From contig NZ_JAHKNG010000035.1 in the NCBI RefSeq assembly GCF_018860165.1, positions 1 through 41,293 on the forward strand: a stretch of 41,293 nt of DNA. The letters run 5' to 3'. The notes under the pieces are model-generated. The model searched no databases. It was not told the DNA's origin and saw only the letters and a program-made list of their open reading frames with translations. A program made the position numbers and the translations under genes. This document shows positions 8,627 through 16,890 of this stretch, piece after piece. Numbering within the stretch: the stretch's first letter is position 1; each line of letters starts with the position of its first letter. This DNA is from Paracoccus marinaquae (GTDB lineage: Bacteria > Pseudomonadota > Alphaproteobacteria > Rhodobacterales > Rhodobacteraceae).

Positions 8627-9622
8627 TCAGCCTGTCGCTTTCCACATCCTAAAGCGCCCCTGCCCGGTCACTTCGCGGATCAAACCGCTTGCCTCCATCC
8701 ACGCCAGATTGCGCTGAACGGCGGCGCGACTGGCTCCAGTCGTCGCCTCAGCCATTGGGGCGGAGACCAAGGGCCACTGAGAGAAAGTTCTTCGCAAGGC
8801 AAGCGGCGTGCGGCCAGACAATTGCGCCATGACGTTTTCTGCCCGACCCGTCCACGCTTCAATATCGTCAAGTGTTCGCATCGCCGTCAGAATTGCGCTG
8901 TTCATCCCATCCAACCAGCGTGCCAAGCGTTCGGTTGGCAAACCCGAGAAGCGCAGCCCCCTTGCCCCGCCCATAGCCAGCGGTGCGAAGACGGCGCCGC
9001 CTTCGTCGCAGGCCGCGATCCTGGACGCGGTGACGGCGGCTTCGATCTGGTCGCCGTGCTGTCCGAGGCCCGCCAGACTCCAGAGATGAAAGCCCATGCA
9101 AGCCCTGGTGATTGGGTGGAGCTCGGCTGCGGCTGTCATTACATCCAGCCATCCGCCCGCGCGACCTTCGAAACGCTCAGCGCTGTCTTCAATGCTCTCG
9201 GGATCGCGGCGATCCAGGAAGGCGGCCAGGTCGGCCACCGGTCCGGGACCGCCTGTCAGGCGCCGAACAGCCCATCCAACTCTTGCAAGGGCATTAGGGT
9301 CATCCTGTGCGCCCGAAAGCCGCATCGATATCCAGAGCGCCAGACGATCAGAACTCACCCGGTCCCCCGCGAACCAGCTGAGGTTCGCTGCCTCTATCAA
9401 AGCGAGGCGATGCCGCCAGCCTTCCGGGCCGCGCAGCAGTCGGTCATCCAGAGCACCCAGACGCCCAGCGACCCGTGCCAGTCGAGCAGCTTGAACGCTT
9501 TCTGCCTTTGCCCAGTCTTCGATGACAGCAGTGTCGGGCGGTTCTGCCCGTGGCCCGGGAGGCAAATCATTTGGTTCTTCATCGAGTGGTCCCGGCAGAA
9601 ACCAGTGTCGCTTTTCCTTCAC
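8627..9622 (-). CDS. Helix-turn-helix protein, possibly DUF1612 / RHE_PE00001-like
   Basis: This 331-residue protein starts at GTG (9622); in-frame upstream sequence reaches a stop without another start. The C-terminal 70 residues form a winged-helix-like unit (PLVSAPMAEATTGASRAAVQRNLAWMEASGLIREVTGQGRFRMWKA) in which an HTH is followed by a basic wing. The N-terminal part (RLARVAGRLGALDDRLL) resembles the RHE_PE00001/DUF1612 proteins common on rhizobial and rhodobacterial plasmids, but the match is from memory. It is divergent from tniA with a 119-bp gap and could regulate the array or bind its ends. DNA binding is likely; the role is unknown. Confidence 0.55.
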   Translation of the reverse strand: MKEKRHWFLPGPLDEEPNDLPPGPRAEPPDTAVIEDWAKAESVQAARLARVAGRLGALDDRLLRGPEGWRHRLALIEAANLSWFAGDRVSSDRLALWISMRLSGAQDDPNALARVGWAVRRLTGGPGPVADLAAFLDRRDPESIEDSAERFEGRAGGWLDVMTAAAELHPITRACMGFHLWSLAGLGQHGDQIEAAVTASRIAACDEGGAVFAPLAMGGARGLRFSGLPTERLARWLDGMNSAILTAMRTLDDIEAWTGRAENVMAQLSGRTPLALRRTFSQWPLVSAPMAEATTGASRAAVQRNLAWMEASGLIREVTGQGRFRMWKATG

Positions 9623-9741
9623 GATTTCACTGCGTGGTTTTCACATGATTTCCGCAAGGTACCTCCGGAAGTGGCGCGGGTTTCTGCTTTGCGATTTCAA
9701 TTTCATTATGGACTTCAATAGGTTTTGAAGGGCACGGCGGC

Positions 9742-11403
9742 ATGACAGCGCTCAGCAAAGATCGGCCTTTGGAGCGGGCAGCTTACCGCGCTTCAGACGA
9801 GGCTTGGTCGAAGGCGGTTCGGATCGCTCGCGAACTTGACCGGGTTCTCGATGGCGACTTGCCGATGCGGGAGGCTGTCAGCCGGGCAGCGGTGGAACTG
9901 CGCCTTTCGACGCGTCAGGTCTACAATCACCTCGCCCGGTATCGGGAGGACCGCCGTGTCTCGTCGCTTCTTCCTCGGACGAATGGCGCGCGGCGTGCGA
10001 GGATATCGGCCAGCGTGGAAGCCATCATTTCCGACACTTTGCGAAAGATGTGGCTGCAGCCAGAGCAACCCGATCTCGCGCCCATCGTCGACGAAATCCG
10101 TGCGCGCTGTGACAGCGAAGGGTACAAGCCCCCGTCCTATGTCACTGTGGCCAAGCGGATCCCGCGCGTGTTCACCCCAGAGGAGATCGCGCGGCGGCGG
10201 CTTTCCGGTGGCAAGCATCTTCACCGCCTGAAGCCGCGTCCGGGATACATCCGTGCCGCCCACGCCCTTGAGGTCGTCCAGATCGATCATACCCCGGCCG
10301 ACATCCAGTTCGTCGAGGTGATCGACGATCATGGCATCTTCGTTGGCAGACCTTATCTGACCATCGCCGCCGATGTGGCGACGAGTGCCATCATCGGCTT
10401 CTGTCTGACCCTCGAGCGTCCGTCCCGGCTCTCGGTCGCCTTGTGCCTTGCCCACGCGATATGCAGCAAGGATAACTGGCTGGCCGAACGCGGGATTGCG
10501 CACCCATGGGAAATGTGCGGCCGCCCGAAGCAGATCGTTGTCGACTCCGCCAAGGAGTTTCAAAGCAGCACCTTCACGACGGGATGCGCCGACTTCGGGA
10601 TCACCGTCCGAACCCGGAACAAGGGCACAGTTCACCGAGGTGGGGTTGTCGAGCGCCTCCTTGGAAAAGTGAACACGGTGCTTCGCTCCCTTCCCGGCAA
10701 GACCGGGCGGTCCATCGCGGACCGTGGCGACTATTCGTCCGATGAGAGGGCAAGTCTGACCTTCGCGGCCCTCGAGCGTTGCATCGCCCTGGCAATCGTC
10801 GATCACAACCAGACCCAGAACGCGCGCAAGCTGACCGTGCCTCGCCTCGAATGGGAGCTGCGACTTCCACCGACGGACCGGCCGATCGATGATCCTGACC
10901 AAGTCCTGCTCAACTTTCTCCCCCGCACAACACGCCGCATCTCTCCCCAGGGCGTCAGCCTGTTCGCCATCGACTACTTCGAGCAATGGCTTGGGCCTCT
11001 CGTCGCCCGCCGTGACCGGTTGCCACCTCTGGATCTATGCTACGACCCCCGGGACATCAGCCGGATCTACATCGCCGATCCCGACACGCGGATCTGGCGT
11101 CCGGTAAAGCGGCGGGATGGGATGACCATGCCAATCACCCTTTGGCAGCATGAAGCCGACCGAGCGCGCACGCGTGAGAGCCAACAACGACCGGCGCAGG
11201 AAAAGACGCTTCTGCGCCGGGAAATCGCGGCGACCGTCGCCGGGGCCAAATCCAAGAAGGCTCACCTGCGGGAAATGACCAGGGCCCGACACGCCGCAGA
11301 CGCGCCGAAGGCGTATCAAAATGTCGGGCAGGTTTCAGAGGCGACCCATACCGGACCAGAACCCGACCGACCCCGCCGCGTCTTTCCTGTGGAGACTTGG
11401 TAG
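9742..11403 (+). CDS. tniA: TniA-type DDE transposase (Tn5053/Tn7 superfamily)
   Basis: This 553-residue transposase has an N-terminal HTH region (about 40-65, ending LSTRQVYNHLARYRED), a retroviral-integrase-type catalytic core and a Mu-type C-terminal domain. The acidic triad is readable: Asp182 in VVQIDHTPAD, Asp268 in IVVDSAKEF and Glu304 in GVVERLLGKV. The Asp268-Glu304 spacing is 35 residues, as in classical DD(35)E enzymes. TniA acts with the ATPase TniB and the target-linked TniQ, whose genes follow directly (1-bp gap to tniB). Known relatives move by replicative transposition and resolve the cointegrate with a resolvase such as the one at 16891. Confidence 0.92.
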   Translation: MTALSKDRPLERAAYRASDEAWSKAVRIARELDRVLDGDLPMREAVSRAAVELRLSTRQVYNHLARYREDRRVSSLLPRTNGARRARISASVEAIISDTLRKMWLQPEQPDLAPIVDEIRARCDSEGYKPPSYVTVAKRIPRVFTPEEIARRRLSGGKHLHRLKPRPGYIRAAHALEVVQIDHTPADIQFVEVIDDHGIFVGRPYLTIAADVATSAIIGFCLTLERPSRLSVALCLAHAICSKDNWLAERGIAHPWEMCGRPKQIVVDSAKEFQSSTFTTGCADFGITVRTRNKGTVHRGGVVERLLGKVNTVLRSLPGKTGRSIADRGDYSSDERASLTFAALERCIALAIVDHNQTQNARKLTVPRLEWELRLPPTDRPIDDPDQVLLNFLPRTTRRISPQGVSLFAIDYFEQWLGPLVARRDRLPPLDLCYDPRDISRIYIADPDTRIWRPVKRRDGMTMPITLWQHEADRARTRESQQRPAQEKTLLRREIAATVAGAKSKKAHLREMTRARHAADAPKAYQNVGQVSEATHTGPEPDRPRRVFPVETW

Positions 11404-11404
11404 C

Positions 11405-12286
11405 ATGGCCGACCATCTCCTACCATCAACCTCAGCGTTGCTCGATGCGGATGCTGCCACCCGCATTGCTCATATTCGGGCGCCACGCTGGATAGGCCAT
11501 CCCGGTGCCTCTGCGGCACATGATGCGATGCGGCGGCTGTTGGAACGCCCGCCATCACTCCGTCCACGCGGCTTGTTGATTGCTGGTCCCTATCACAACG
11601 GCAAGACCATGATCGCCGAACGCTTCGCCGTCGAACATCTGCGCCGTGCCGACCGGCAAAGGGTCTGGGTGATCCAGACCCGGGAGGGGGCAGGCCTGTC
11701 GCATTTCTACGCAAGCATTCTGTCCGGACTGCGCGCCCCGCAGGCTGCCGGCTGGCGTAGCCTGTCCCGCGCCAGCGAACAGGTCGATCATCTTCTCGAC
11801 AGCCTGAAGCCGCGCCTGCTCATTTTCGACGAATTCCACAGTGCGCTGCGCGGACGCCGACAGGATGTGAAGGCAATCTTCTCGTTCCTGCGGCGGATCG
11901 CACGCGTGCATGACATCTCGCCCGTGCTTGTCGGCGAAATCGCTGTCTATGATGCATTGCACGACACCGAAGAAATGGGCTCGCGGTTCGATACGGTCGC
12001 AGTGTCACGGTGGGGATTCGACGAAGACTTCGCCACGCTTCTCGACAGTCTCGAGGCCAGCATGCCGCTTGCGCATGCCTCAAACCTCTCACGACCTCCC
12101 CTGGCCAAAATGATCCATGATCTGTCAGAAGGGCTGATTGGCGAGGTGGTCGACATCGTCACCCGGACGGCGGTGGCAGCTGTTGAGAGCGGTGAGGAAA
12201 GGATCACGTCCAGCACCGTCATGGCCCTCGGCTATGTACCGCTGTCACGGCGACGGAACTCGGCCTTGCGCCATTCAATGACATGA
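11405..12286 (+). CDS. tniB: TniB-type AAA+ ATPase
   Basis: This 293-residue ATPase of the TniB/TnsC/MuB class has Walker A GPYHNGKT at about 61-68 and Walker B LLIFDEF at about 138-144. The ATG at 11405 is preferred over an in-frame start 84 bases upstream, because it sits one base after the tniA stop and gives the usual TniB N-terminus. In known systems this ATPase oligomerises on target DNA and activates TniA. It overlaps tniQ by 4 bp (ATGA). Confidence 0.9.
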   Translation: MADHLLPSTSALLDADAATRIAHIRAPRWIGHPGASAAHDAMRRLLERPPSLRPRGLLIAGPYHNGKTMIAERFAVEHLRRADRQRVWVIQTREGAGLSHFYASILSGLRAPQAAGWRSLSRASEQVDHLLDSLKPRLLIFDEFHSALRGRRQDVKAIFSFLRRIARVHDISPVLVGEIAVYDALHDTEEMGSRFDTVAVSRWGFDEDFATLLDSLEASMPLAHASNLSRPPLAKMIHDLSEGLIGEVVDIVTRTAVAAVESGEERITSSTVMALGYVPLSRRRNSALRHSMT

Positions 12287-13314
12287 CCAGCAGTGCGCAG
12301 AGGATCACCGTCTCCCCGGCCCGCCGCTATAGAGTGGCCGCGGGGCATCGCTGGCCGGTGGACGTCCGGCCAGCTCCTGGGGAGCTTTTGTCAAGCTGGC
12401 TGCATCGGCTTGCACATGCCAATGGTGTGCCGCCGCGCTATTTTGGAGCGGTGCTCGGGGTGGCCGGCGAGACATGGTCGGCGCAACTTGACCGGCATCT
12501 GCCGGATTCTGTTCGTCGCTTGCTGCTCGACCATACGGCGATCTGCCCCGACGAGATCGACGGTCTTTGTCTGGCCAACAGTCCACTCTCGACCCTGCGC
12601 TTGCGGCTGCGGACCCGGCCGCAAGATGCAGGGACATCGACGGCGCAGTCCTGTTGGTTGCAGTTCTGTCCCTCCTGCCTGGGGGAAGACGAGGTGCCCT
12701 ATTTCCGGCGGAGCTGGACCTTGGCAACCCGCGTGTCCTGTTTTCGCCATGGCTGCCGCTTGCGCGACCGTTGCCCGTCTTGTGGGCAGAGCCTTGCGCC
12801 ATTTCGTCAGGCTCGCCTTGTGCCACAACAGTACTGCGCCTTCTGCGACGCCCCTCTCGTAAAACCGACTGGCCCGGCAAGTACGGGCGCCCGGCGCCTC
12901 GAGCGGCTGATCGACGATCTGCTGCGCCTTGATTCCGCTGGGCGCGCGCAGGGCGACCGGAAGTCTCTTGCCGTGCAGCTTATGAAACACCCAGTGCCCG
13001 TCGGAACGGCGACATCAACGATCCCGTTCTTGTCGCATCGGGTTCGCTACCATTTCTTCCAGCGGCTGTCAGAGCGGCAGATCGAGGTAAGGGACCCCAC
13101 AGAACGCGGCCCGCTGACCTTCTGGCTCGGGCTGGCCCGCGCCTCCGAAAACCACAAGGGGTTGGTCAGGACGCTCAGAGATCGGCTTGGCGAAACTGCC
13201 GGGCCGAGGCCGGCCTCCTCCTCCAGAGAGCCTGATCTGGCCGCCTTGCTGCGGGCAGCAATCCGGCTTCACCAAAGTCGCCGATTTCCTGTTGAGGCCC
13301 GGCCGGTCGCCTAA
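12283..13314 (+). CDS. tniQ: TniQ-type zinc-finger targeting protein
   Basis: This 343-residue TniQ homologue begins with the family segment PGELLSSWLHRLAHANG and carries a Cys/His-rich zinc region: CPSC, then CFRHGC, CPSCG and CAFC at roughly 127-187. TniQ couples the transposase to a target-recognition factor (TnsD in Tn7, Cascade or Cas12k in CRISPR-associated transposons). No CRISPR effector, array or TnsD-like gene is visible here. It overlaps the convergent scpB gene by 4 bp. Confidence 0.88.
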   Translation: MTSSAQRITVSPARRYRVAAGHRWPVDVRPAPGELLSSWLHRLAHANGVPPRYFGAVLGVAGETWSAQLDRHLPDSVRRLLLDHTAICPDEIDGLCLANSPLSTLRLRLRTRPQDAGTSTAQSCWLQFCPSCLGEDEVPYFRRSWTLATRVSCFRHGCRLRDRCPSCGQSLAPFRQARLVPQQYCAFCDAPLVKPTGPASTGARRLERLIDDLLRLDSAGRAQGDRKSLAVQLMKHPVPVGTATSTIPFLSHRVRYHFFQRLSERQIEVRDPTERGPLTFWLGLARASENHKGLVRTLRDRLGETAGPRPASSSREPDLAALLRAAIRLHQSRRFPVEARPVA

Positions 13315-13919
13315 CCTTCCGTGGCCCCCGATGGGCCTGCCAGGCCTGCATCGTCCAATTGCTCGGGGTCTGGCAGGTCGCGCAAGGACTCCATCCCGAA
13401 GGCAGCCAAGAACGCCTCGGTGGTGACGAAGGTATGAGGCGCGCCACGTCTCGGCTCACGGGGGCCGGTGCCGATCAGGTCCCGCTCGGCAAGTCGGCCG
13501 ATCAGGTCACGGCTGATCTCTTTTCCAAAGATGTCCTTCAACCCGTCGCGGCTGACCGGCTGGTGATACGCAATCGCCGCCAGCACGGCCAGATCGTAGT
13601 CCGACAGGTTCAGCGCCTGGCTGTCCACATCTGCCGCAGCGCGGATCGCTGGGGCATAGGCCGCGCGCGTGCGCAGCATCCACGCCTTGCCCACCTGTGC
13701 CACCTCATAGGGTCGGCCCTCCAGATCCACTGCCAGATCCTCGATCAACAGATCGATCGAGGCCCCCTGCCCCACGACCCGCGCCAGATCCTCGCGCGCC
13801 ACCGGTGCGCTACTTGCAAACAGCACCGCCTCGATCCGGCGCATCCACTCCCGCCAGCGCAACTCAGGGGGAAGAACGGCCAATTCGCGGTCAAGTTCTG
13901 TGTCCTCGCGCCGCCCCAT
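13311..13919 (-). CDS. scpB: ScpB-like segregation/condensation protein
   Basis: This 202-residue protein has the tandem winged-helix layout of ScpB, the accessory subunit of bacterial SMC condensin. Signs are MRRIEAVLFASSAPVAREDLARVVG at about 26-50 and SDYDLAVLAAIAYHQPVSRDGLKDIFG plus RDLIGRLAERDLIGTG in the second half. No scpA or smc gene is nearby, so this is an orphan, probably repurposed as a DNA-binding helper of the neighbouring genes. It is 2 bp downstream of the DUF1403 gene and converges on tniQ with a 4-bp overlap, so there is no room for a transposon end between them. Confidence 0.85.
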   Translation of the reverse strand: MGRREDTELDRELAVLPPELRWREWMRRIEAVLFASSAPVAREDLARVVGQGASIDLLIEDLAVDLEGRPYEVAQVGKAWMLRTRAAYAPAIRAAADVDSQALNLSDYDLAVLAAIAYHQPVSRDGLKDIFGKEISRDLIGRLAERDLIGTGPREPRRGAPHTFVTTEAFLAAFGMESLRDLPDPEQLDDAGLAGPSGATEG

Positions 13920-13921
13920 GC

Positions 13922-14809
13922 TCAGACCCCGTACAGGCGGAACGTGTCCCGCCCTGTCAGTTCGCGCACGGCGCCGAGTGCCACCAGTCGGTCGCAGAGC
14001 CGTCGCGCGGCCCGATCCGACATAAAGGCCAATGCCCCCGGCACCAGCGCATCGCGCGACAGAAACAGATCGACCGCCCGGCCCGCCGCCTTGGCGCGCA
14101 GCTTCGGGGCCACCGCCCGAAGGCGGGCCGCCGCACGGGCCAGATCGCAGGCCAGCTGCAGCGCCTGCCCGACGGCAGAGACAACGGCGCGGTGACAGGC
14201 CAGACGCAGATCATCGCCCCGCAGGCGTATATCGCGGGGCTTGAGCGTCAGCGCCAGAAGCGGCAGCACATGCGTTGCCCCCAACGCTTTTGCCAACGCG
14301 GCATCGGCCAGGATCAGGGCGGCGGCCTCGGCTCGCGGACTATCGGTCAGCACCGCCTCGACGACCTGCGCCGCGCGGTCCACTGGGGTCGGTCCGGTGG
14401 CATCAAGGCAAAGCGCGATCCGCTCTGCCGTTACTCCGTCCAGCGTATTGACCAGATGCGCGACCGAAACCGGCCGCGCCGCCGCGCGTGACCACTGCCG
14501 TGCGATCCGCCCCGCCGGGCCGGGGTCGTCGCCCGGTCCCGTCAGGTGCAGGGCATCGCGCAAGGCGCCCTGCCCTTCCCTTCGCCCCGCCATCGCAGCG
14601 CAGTTCTCGGCCGCCGTCAGGGCCAGACGATCGCGCCACAGCGCCAGAGGCACATCCCCCGACGCCATTGCCTGACCCAGATGCGCCAGCGCGGCCCCGG
14701 ACCGGAAGGCCGCAGCCTCCGGCGGCTCGGACGGCGCAGAGACGATCCAGCCCGGCAGCGGGGGCAGCATCGGCAAGGTTTCCAAAGGCTCGGCGCGCGG
14801 TTTTCCCAT
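13922..14809 (-). CDS. DUF1403 family protein
   Basis: This 295-residue, Ala- and Arg-rich helical protein has the DUF1403 N-terminal pattern (LPMLPPLPGWIVSAPSEPPEAAAFRSGAALAHL) at about 15-45. The C-terminal end contains a possible winged-helix (RRLCDRLVALGAVRELTGRDTFRLYGV) that resembles the end of the HTH protein at 8627-9622. No enzymatic motif was found. The family occurs next to scpB and integrase genes on alphaproteobacterial plasmids; its function is unknown. It shares an operon with scpB and is divergent from the integrase gene. Confidence 0.8.
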   Translation of the reverse strand: MGKPRAEPLETLPMLPPLPGWIVSAPSEPPEAAAFRSGAALAHLGQAMASGDVPLALWRDRLALTAAENCAAMAGRREGQGALRDALHLTGPGDDPGPAGRIARQWSRAAARPVSVAHLVNTLDGVTAERIALCLDATGPTPVDRAAQVVEAVLTDSPRAEAAALILADAALAKALGATHVLPLLALTLKPRDIRLRGDDLRLACHRAVVSAVGQALQLACDLARAAARLRAVAPKLRAKAAGRAVDLFLSRDALVPGALAFMSDRAARRLCDRLVALGAVRELTGRDTFRLYGV

Positions 14810-14887
14810 GTCGGCAGCTTATATTGTGACGGCGCTTTCTACCAGCTAAATGCACCAATAGCGCCGCAGCTTTGTTGGCTCCACAAT

Positions 14888-14912
14888 GTCCAATAAGATT
14901 GCATTATCGGAC
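14888..14912. promoter_or_regulatory. Inverted repeat, candidate crossover site for the adjacent tyrosine recombinase
   Basis: Two 9-base arms, GTCCAATAA and TTATCGGAC, match as an inverted repeat at 8 of 9 positions and flank a 7-base core, GATTGCA. This arm-core-arm layout is that of Cre, XerCD or TnpI core sites. The site is 11 bases before the integrase start. It could equally be an operator for the divergent integrase and DUF1403 genes. Confidence 0.5.
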
Positions 14913-14923
14913 GTCGGGGGAGT

Positions 14924-16033
14924 ATGCTCGACGGTATGACCGAAACGCCCGAGAAATCGCCTTCAGAACCCCCGGAACGTCCCGATCGCCATGAGCGGGA
15001 CGACAGCGCTGATACGGAGCGCGACACGATCGCCCTGCCCTCCCATGTCGCTGGCTCGGGCACGCTCGACCGCCTGGTCGAAACGGCGCGTGACTATGCG
15101 CGTCAGGCGGCGTCGGAGAACACGCTGAAGGCCTACACCAAGGATTGGGCCCACTTCGCGCGCTGGTGCCGGATGCGTGGCGCGGACCCTCTCCCCTCGT
15201 CGTCCCAGCTGATCGGCCTCTACATCGCCGATCTGGCAGCGCCGAGCGGCAAAGCACCTGCCCTCTCGGCCTCCTCTATAGAACGGCGGCTGTCTGGCCT
15301 GACCTGGGGCTATGCGCAGCGCGGAGAGCGGCTCGACCGCAAAGATCGGCACATTGCCAGCGTCCTGGCTGGCATCCGCCGCAAGCACGCACGGCCACCA
15401 GCACAGAAAGAGGCCATTCTGCCGGAAGACCTGCGCGACATGCTGGCAACCCTCCCCCACGATTTGCGCGGCCTGCGCGACCGGGCGATCCTGCTGATCG
15501 GCTTTGCTGGTGGCCTGCGTCGGTCCGAAATTGTCAGCCTCGACCACGGCAAGGATGACACGCCTGACTCCGGCGGCTGGGTCGAGATCTTGGAGGACGG
15601 CGTGCTCCTCACCCTGCGCGGCAAGACCGGTTGGCGCGAGGTCGAAATCGCCCGCGGCTCCTCCGACCAGACCTGCCCGGTCCGTGCATTGAGTCAATGG
15701 CTGCACTACGCCAGGATCGACTTCGGCCCGCTTTTCGTCGCCACGTCGCGCAACGGTCTGAAAGCTACAGGCGGACGGCTGTCGGACAAACACGTCGCTC
15801 GCCTGATCAAGACCTGCGCCCGTGAGGCTGGTCTGCGCCCCGACTTGCCCGAGGCAGAGCGCGTCCGTCTTTTCTCGGGCCACTCCCTGCGCGCAGGCCT
15901 TGCCAGCAGCGCGGAAGTTGATGAGCGCTATGTTCAAAAGCAGCTCGGTCATGCCAGCGCAGAGATGACCCGCCGTTATCAGCGCCGTCGCGACAGGTTC
16001 CGCGTGAACCTTACAAAGGCCGCTGGACTGTAA
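14924..16033 (+). CDS. Tyrosine recombinase / site-specific integrase
   Basis: This 369-residue phage-integrase-family protein has a SAM-like core-binding domain (about 55-155) and a C-terminal catalytic domain with Arg199 (GLRRSEI), a likely Lys234 (GKTG), His320 and Arg323 (HSLRAG), His343 (LGHAS) and nucleophile Tyr352 (RRYQR). All catalytic positions are present, so it should be active. A second ATG four codons in (14936) is an alternative start. It could resolve cointegrates or integrate circles of the tniABQ element, or be an independent element. It is divergent from DUF1403-scpB. Confidence 0.92.
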   Translation: MLDGMTETPEKSPSEPPERPDRHERDDSADTERDTIALPSHVAGSGTLDRLVETARDYARQAASENTLKAYTKDWAHFARWCRMRGADPLPSSSQLIGLYIADLAAPSGKAPALSASSIERRLSGLTWGYAQRGERLDRKDRHIASVLAGIRRKHARPPAQKEAILPEDLRDMLATLPHDLRGLRDRAILLIGFAGGLRRSEIVSLDHGKDDTPDSGGWVEILEDGVLLTLRGKTGWREVEIARGSSDQTCPVRALSQWLHYARIDFGPLFVATSRNGLKATGGRLSDKHVARLIKTCAREAGLRPDLPEAERVRLFSGHSLRAGLASSAEVDERYVQKQLGHASAEMTRRYQRRRDRFRVNLTKAAGL

Positions 16034-16065
16034 GCCCCCCCTGCCCTATCGAATCTGTAGTGCGT

Positions 16066-16467
16066 CTAGAACGGGTTCTCGACCGCAGCCCCGGTCGGCG
16101 CGAAGTCACTGACGTTCCCGGTCACGACGATAGCGCCATGGCGTAGCGCTGATGCCGCGATCATCAGATCAGCGCCGTTATGGCCGATCTCGGCCGAGAG
16201 CCGTCCCCAGATGCGCGCATCCTCGGCCTCAAATGGAAGTAGGCGATCCGAGAACAGCAAGACCGTGCGATCAAGCCAGCTGCGGAGGTCGCTGGCAAAC
16301 GCTGGATCGCGGATCTCCTGCTGGCGAATGCCGCGCTCGATTTCGCCCAGCGTGATAACACTCAGGAAAAGGTCCTGCTCAGCCTTGCCACGTAACCAGG
16401 CTGCCACCTGGGGAGCACGGTCCGCGCGGCGCACGGCCGAGATGACGTTGGTGTCGAGAATGTACAT
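16066..16467 (-). CDS. vapC: PIN-domain toxin (VapC/FitB type)
   Basis: This 133-residue PIN-domain ribonuclease has MYILDTNVIS at the start (first catalytic Asp), a central LGEIERGI (Glu), and GADLMIAASALRHGAIVVTGNVSDF with the third acidic residue followed by the usual TGN-x-x-DF end. It is the toxin of a type II pair. Its start shares one base with the stop of the antitoxin gene upstream, so the two are translationally coupled. Confidence 0.93.
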   Translation of the reverse strand: MYILDTNVISAVRRADRAPQVAAWLRGKAEQDLFLSVITLGEIERGIRQQEIRDPAFASDLRSWLDRTVLLFSDRLLPFEAEDARIWGRLSAEIGHNGADLMIAASALRHGAIVVTGNVSDFAPTGAAVENPF

Positions 16468-16709
16468 CAGAAGCTTACGTCACGCGGGACGGCCGTGGCG
16501 CGCGGGAAGTCCCCGCCGGGAAAGGCCATCAGATGCTCTGCAAAGCTCTCTCGCGCCCTTACGGCACCTTCAAGTAGCCGGTGATATTCATCCGCAGACA
16601 GGATGACCACTGCAGGTTTTCCACGCCGCGTGACCTCTTGCGGCGTTCCCGCCAATGCCGCATCGACGACTGCGCTGAACTTGTTTTTTGCATCCTGAAC
16701 AGTCCACAT
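16467..16709 (-). CDS. Phd/YefM-family antitoxin
   Basis: This 80-residue antitoxin has the Phd/YefM fold signature: WTVQDAKNKFSAVVDAAL, then PQEVTRRGKPAVVILSADEYHRLL. The C-terminal tail is expected to wrap the PIN toxin. An AGGTGA Shine-Dalgarno lies about 6 bases before ATG. The AT-rich upstream stretch (16718-16743) contains overlapping CTAG-rich palindromes, suitable as an autoregulatory operator. Confidence 0.92.
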   Translation of the reverse strand: MWTVQDAKNKFSAVVDAALAGTPQEVTRRGKPAVVILSADEYHRLLEGAVRARESFAEHLMAFPGGDFPRATAVPRDVSF

Positions 16710-16717
16710 GGCGTATC

Positions 16718-16743
16718 ACCTAGCTAGCTATCTGTCTAGATAA
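16718..16743 (-). promoter_or_regulatory. Probable operator/promoter of the Phd-PIN toxin pair
   Basis: The short AT-rich stretch contains CTAGCTAG and TCTAGA palindromes and lies immediately upstream of the antitoxin Shine-Dalgarno. Antitoxins of this family normally repress their own operon at such sites. No confident -35/-10 pair was assigned. Confidence 0.4.
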
Positions 16744-16890
16744 ATGGCGCCTTAGGTTGAACATGTCAAGACGCACCCATGTCGCAAGCTTCAGATGGTG
16801 AAGTTCGGATGAGAAAACTCACCCGCCGCCACTGTCTTCGCCAATCGGTCCTTTATTGCTGGTACATGAAACTGCAAACGGCCTGCTTTG

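Noticed and set aside
8492..9721. 409-codon plus-strand frame
   Set aside because: It lies antisense to the HTH gene, has the irregular composition of a GC-driven shadow frame and no recognisable domain.
9793..10986. 397-codon minus-strand frame inside tniA
   Set aside because: The opposite strand has an intact DD(35)E transposase; this frame is an antisense shadow.
12283..16033. CRISPR-associated transposon
   Set aside because: tniABQ invites this idea, but no cas gene, array or guide-like repeat was found in the neighbourhood.
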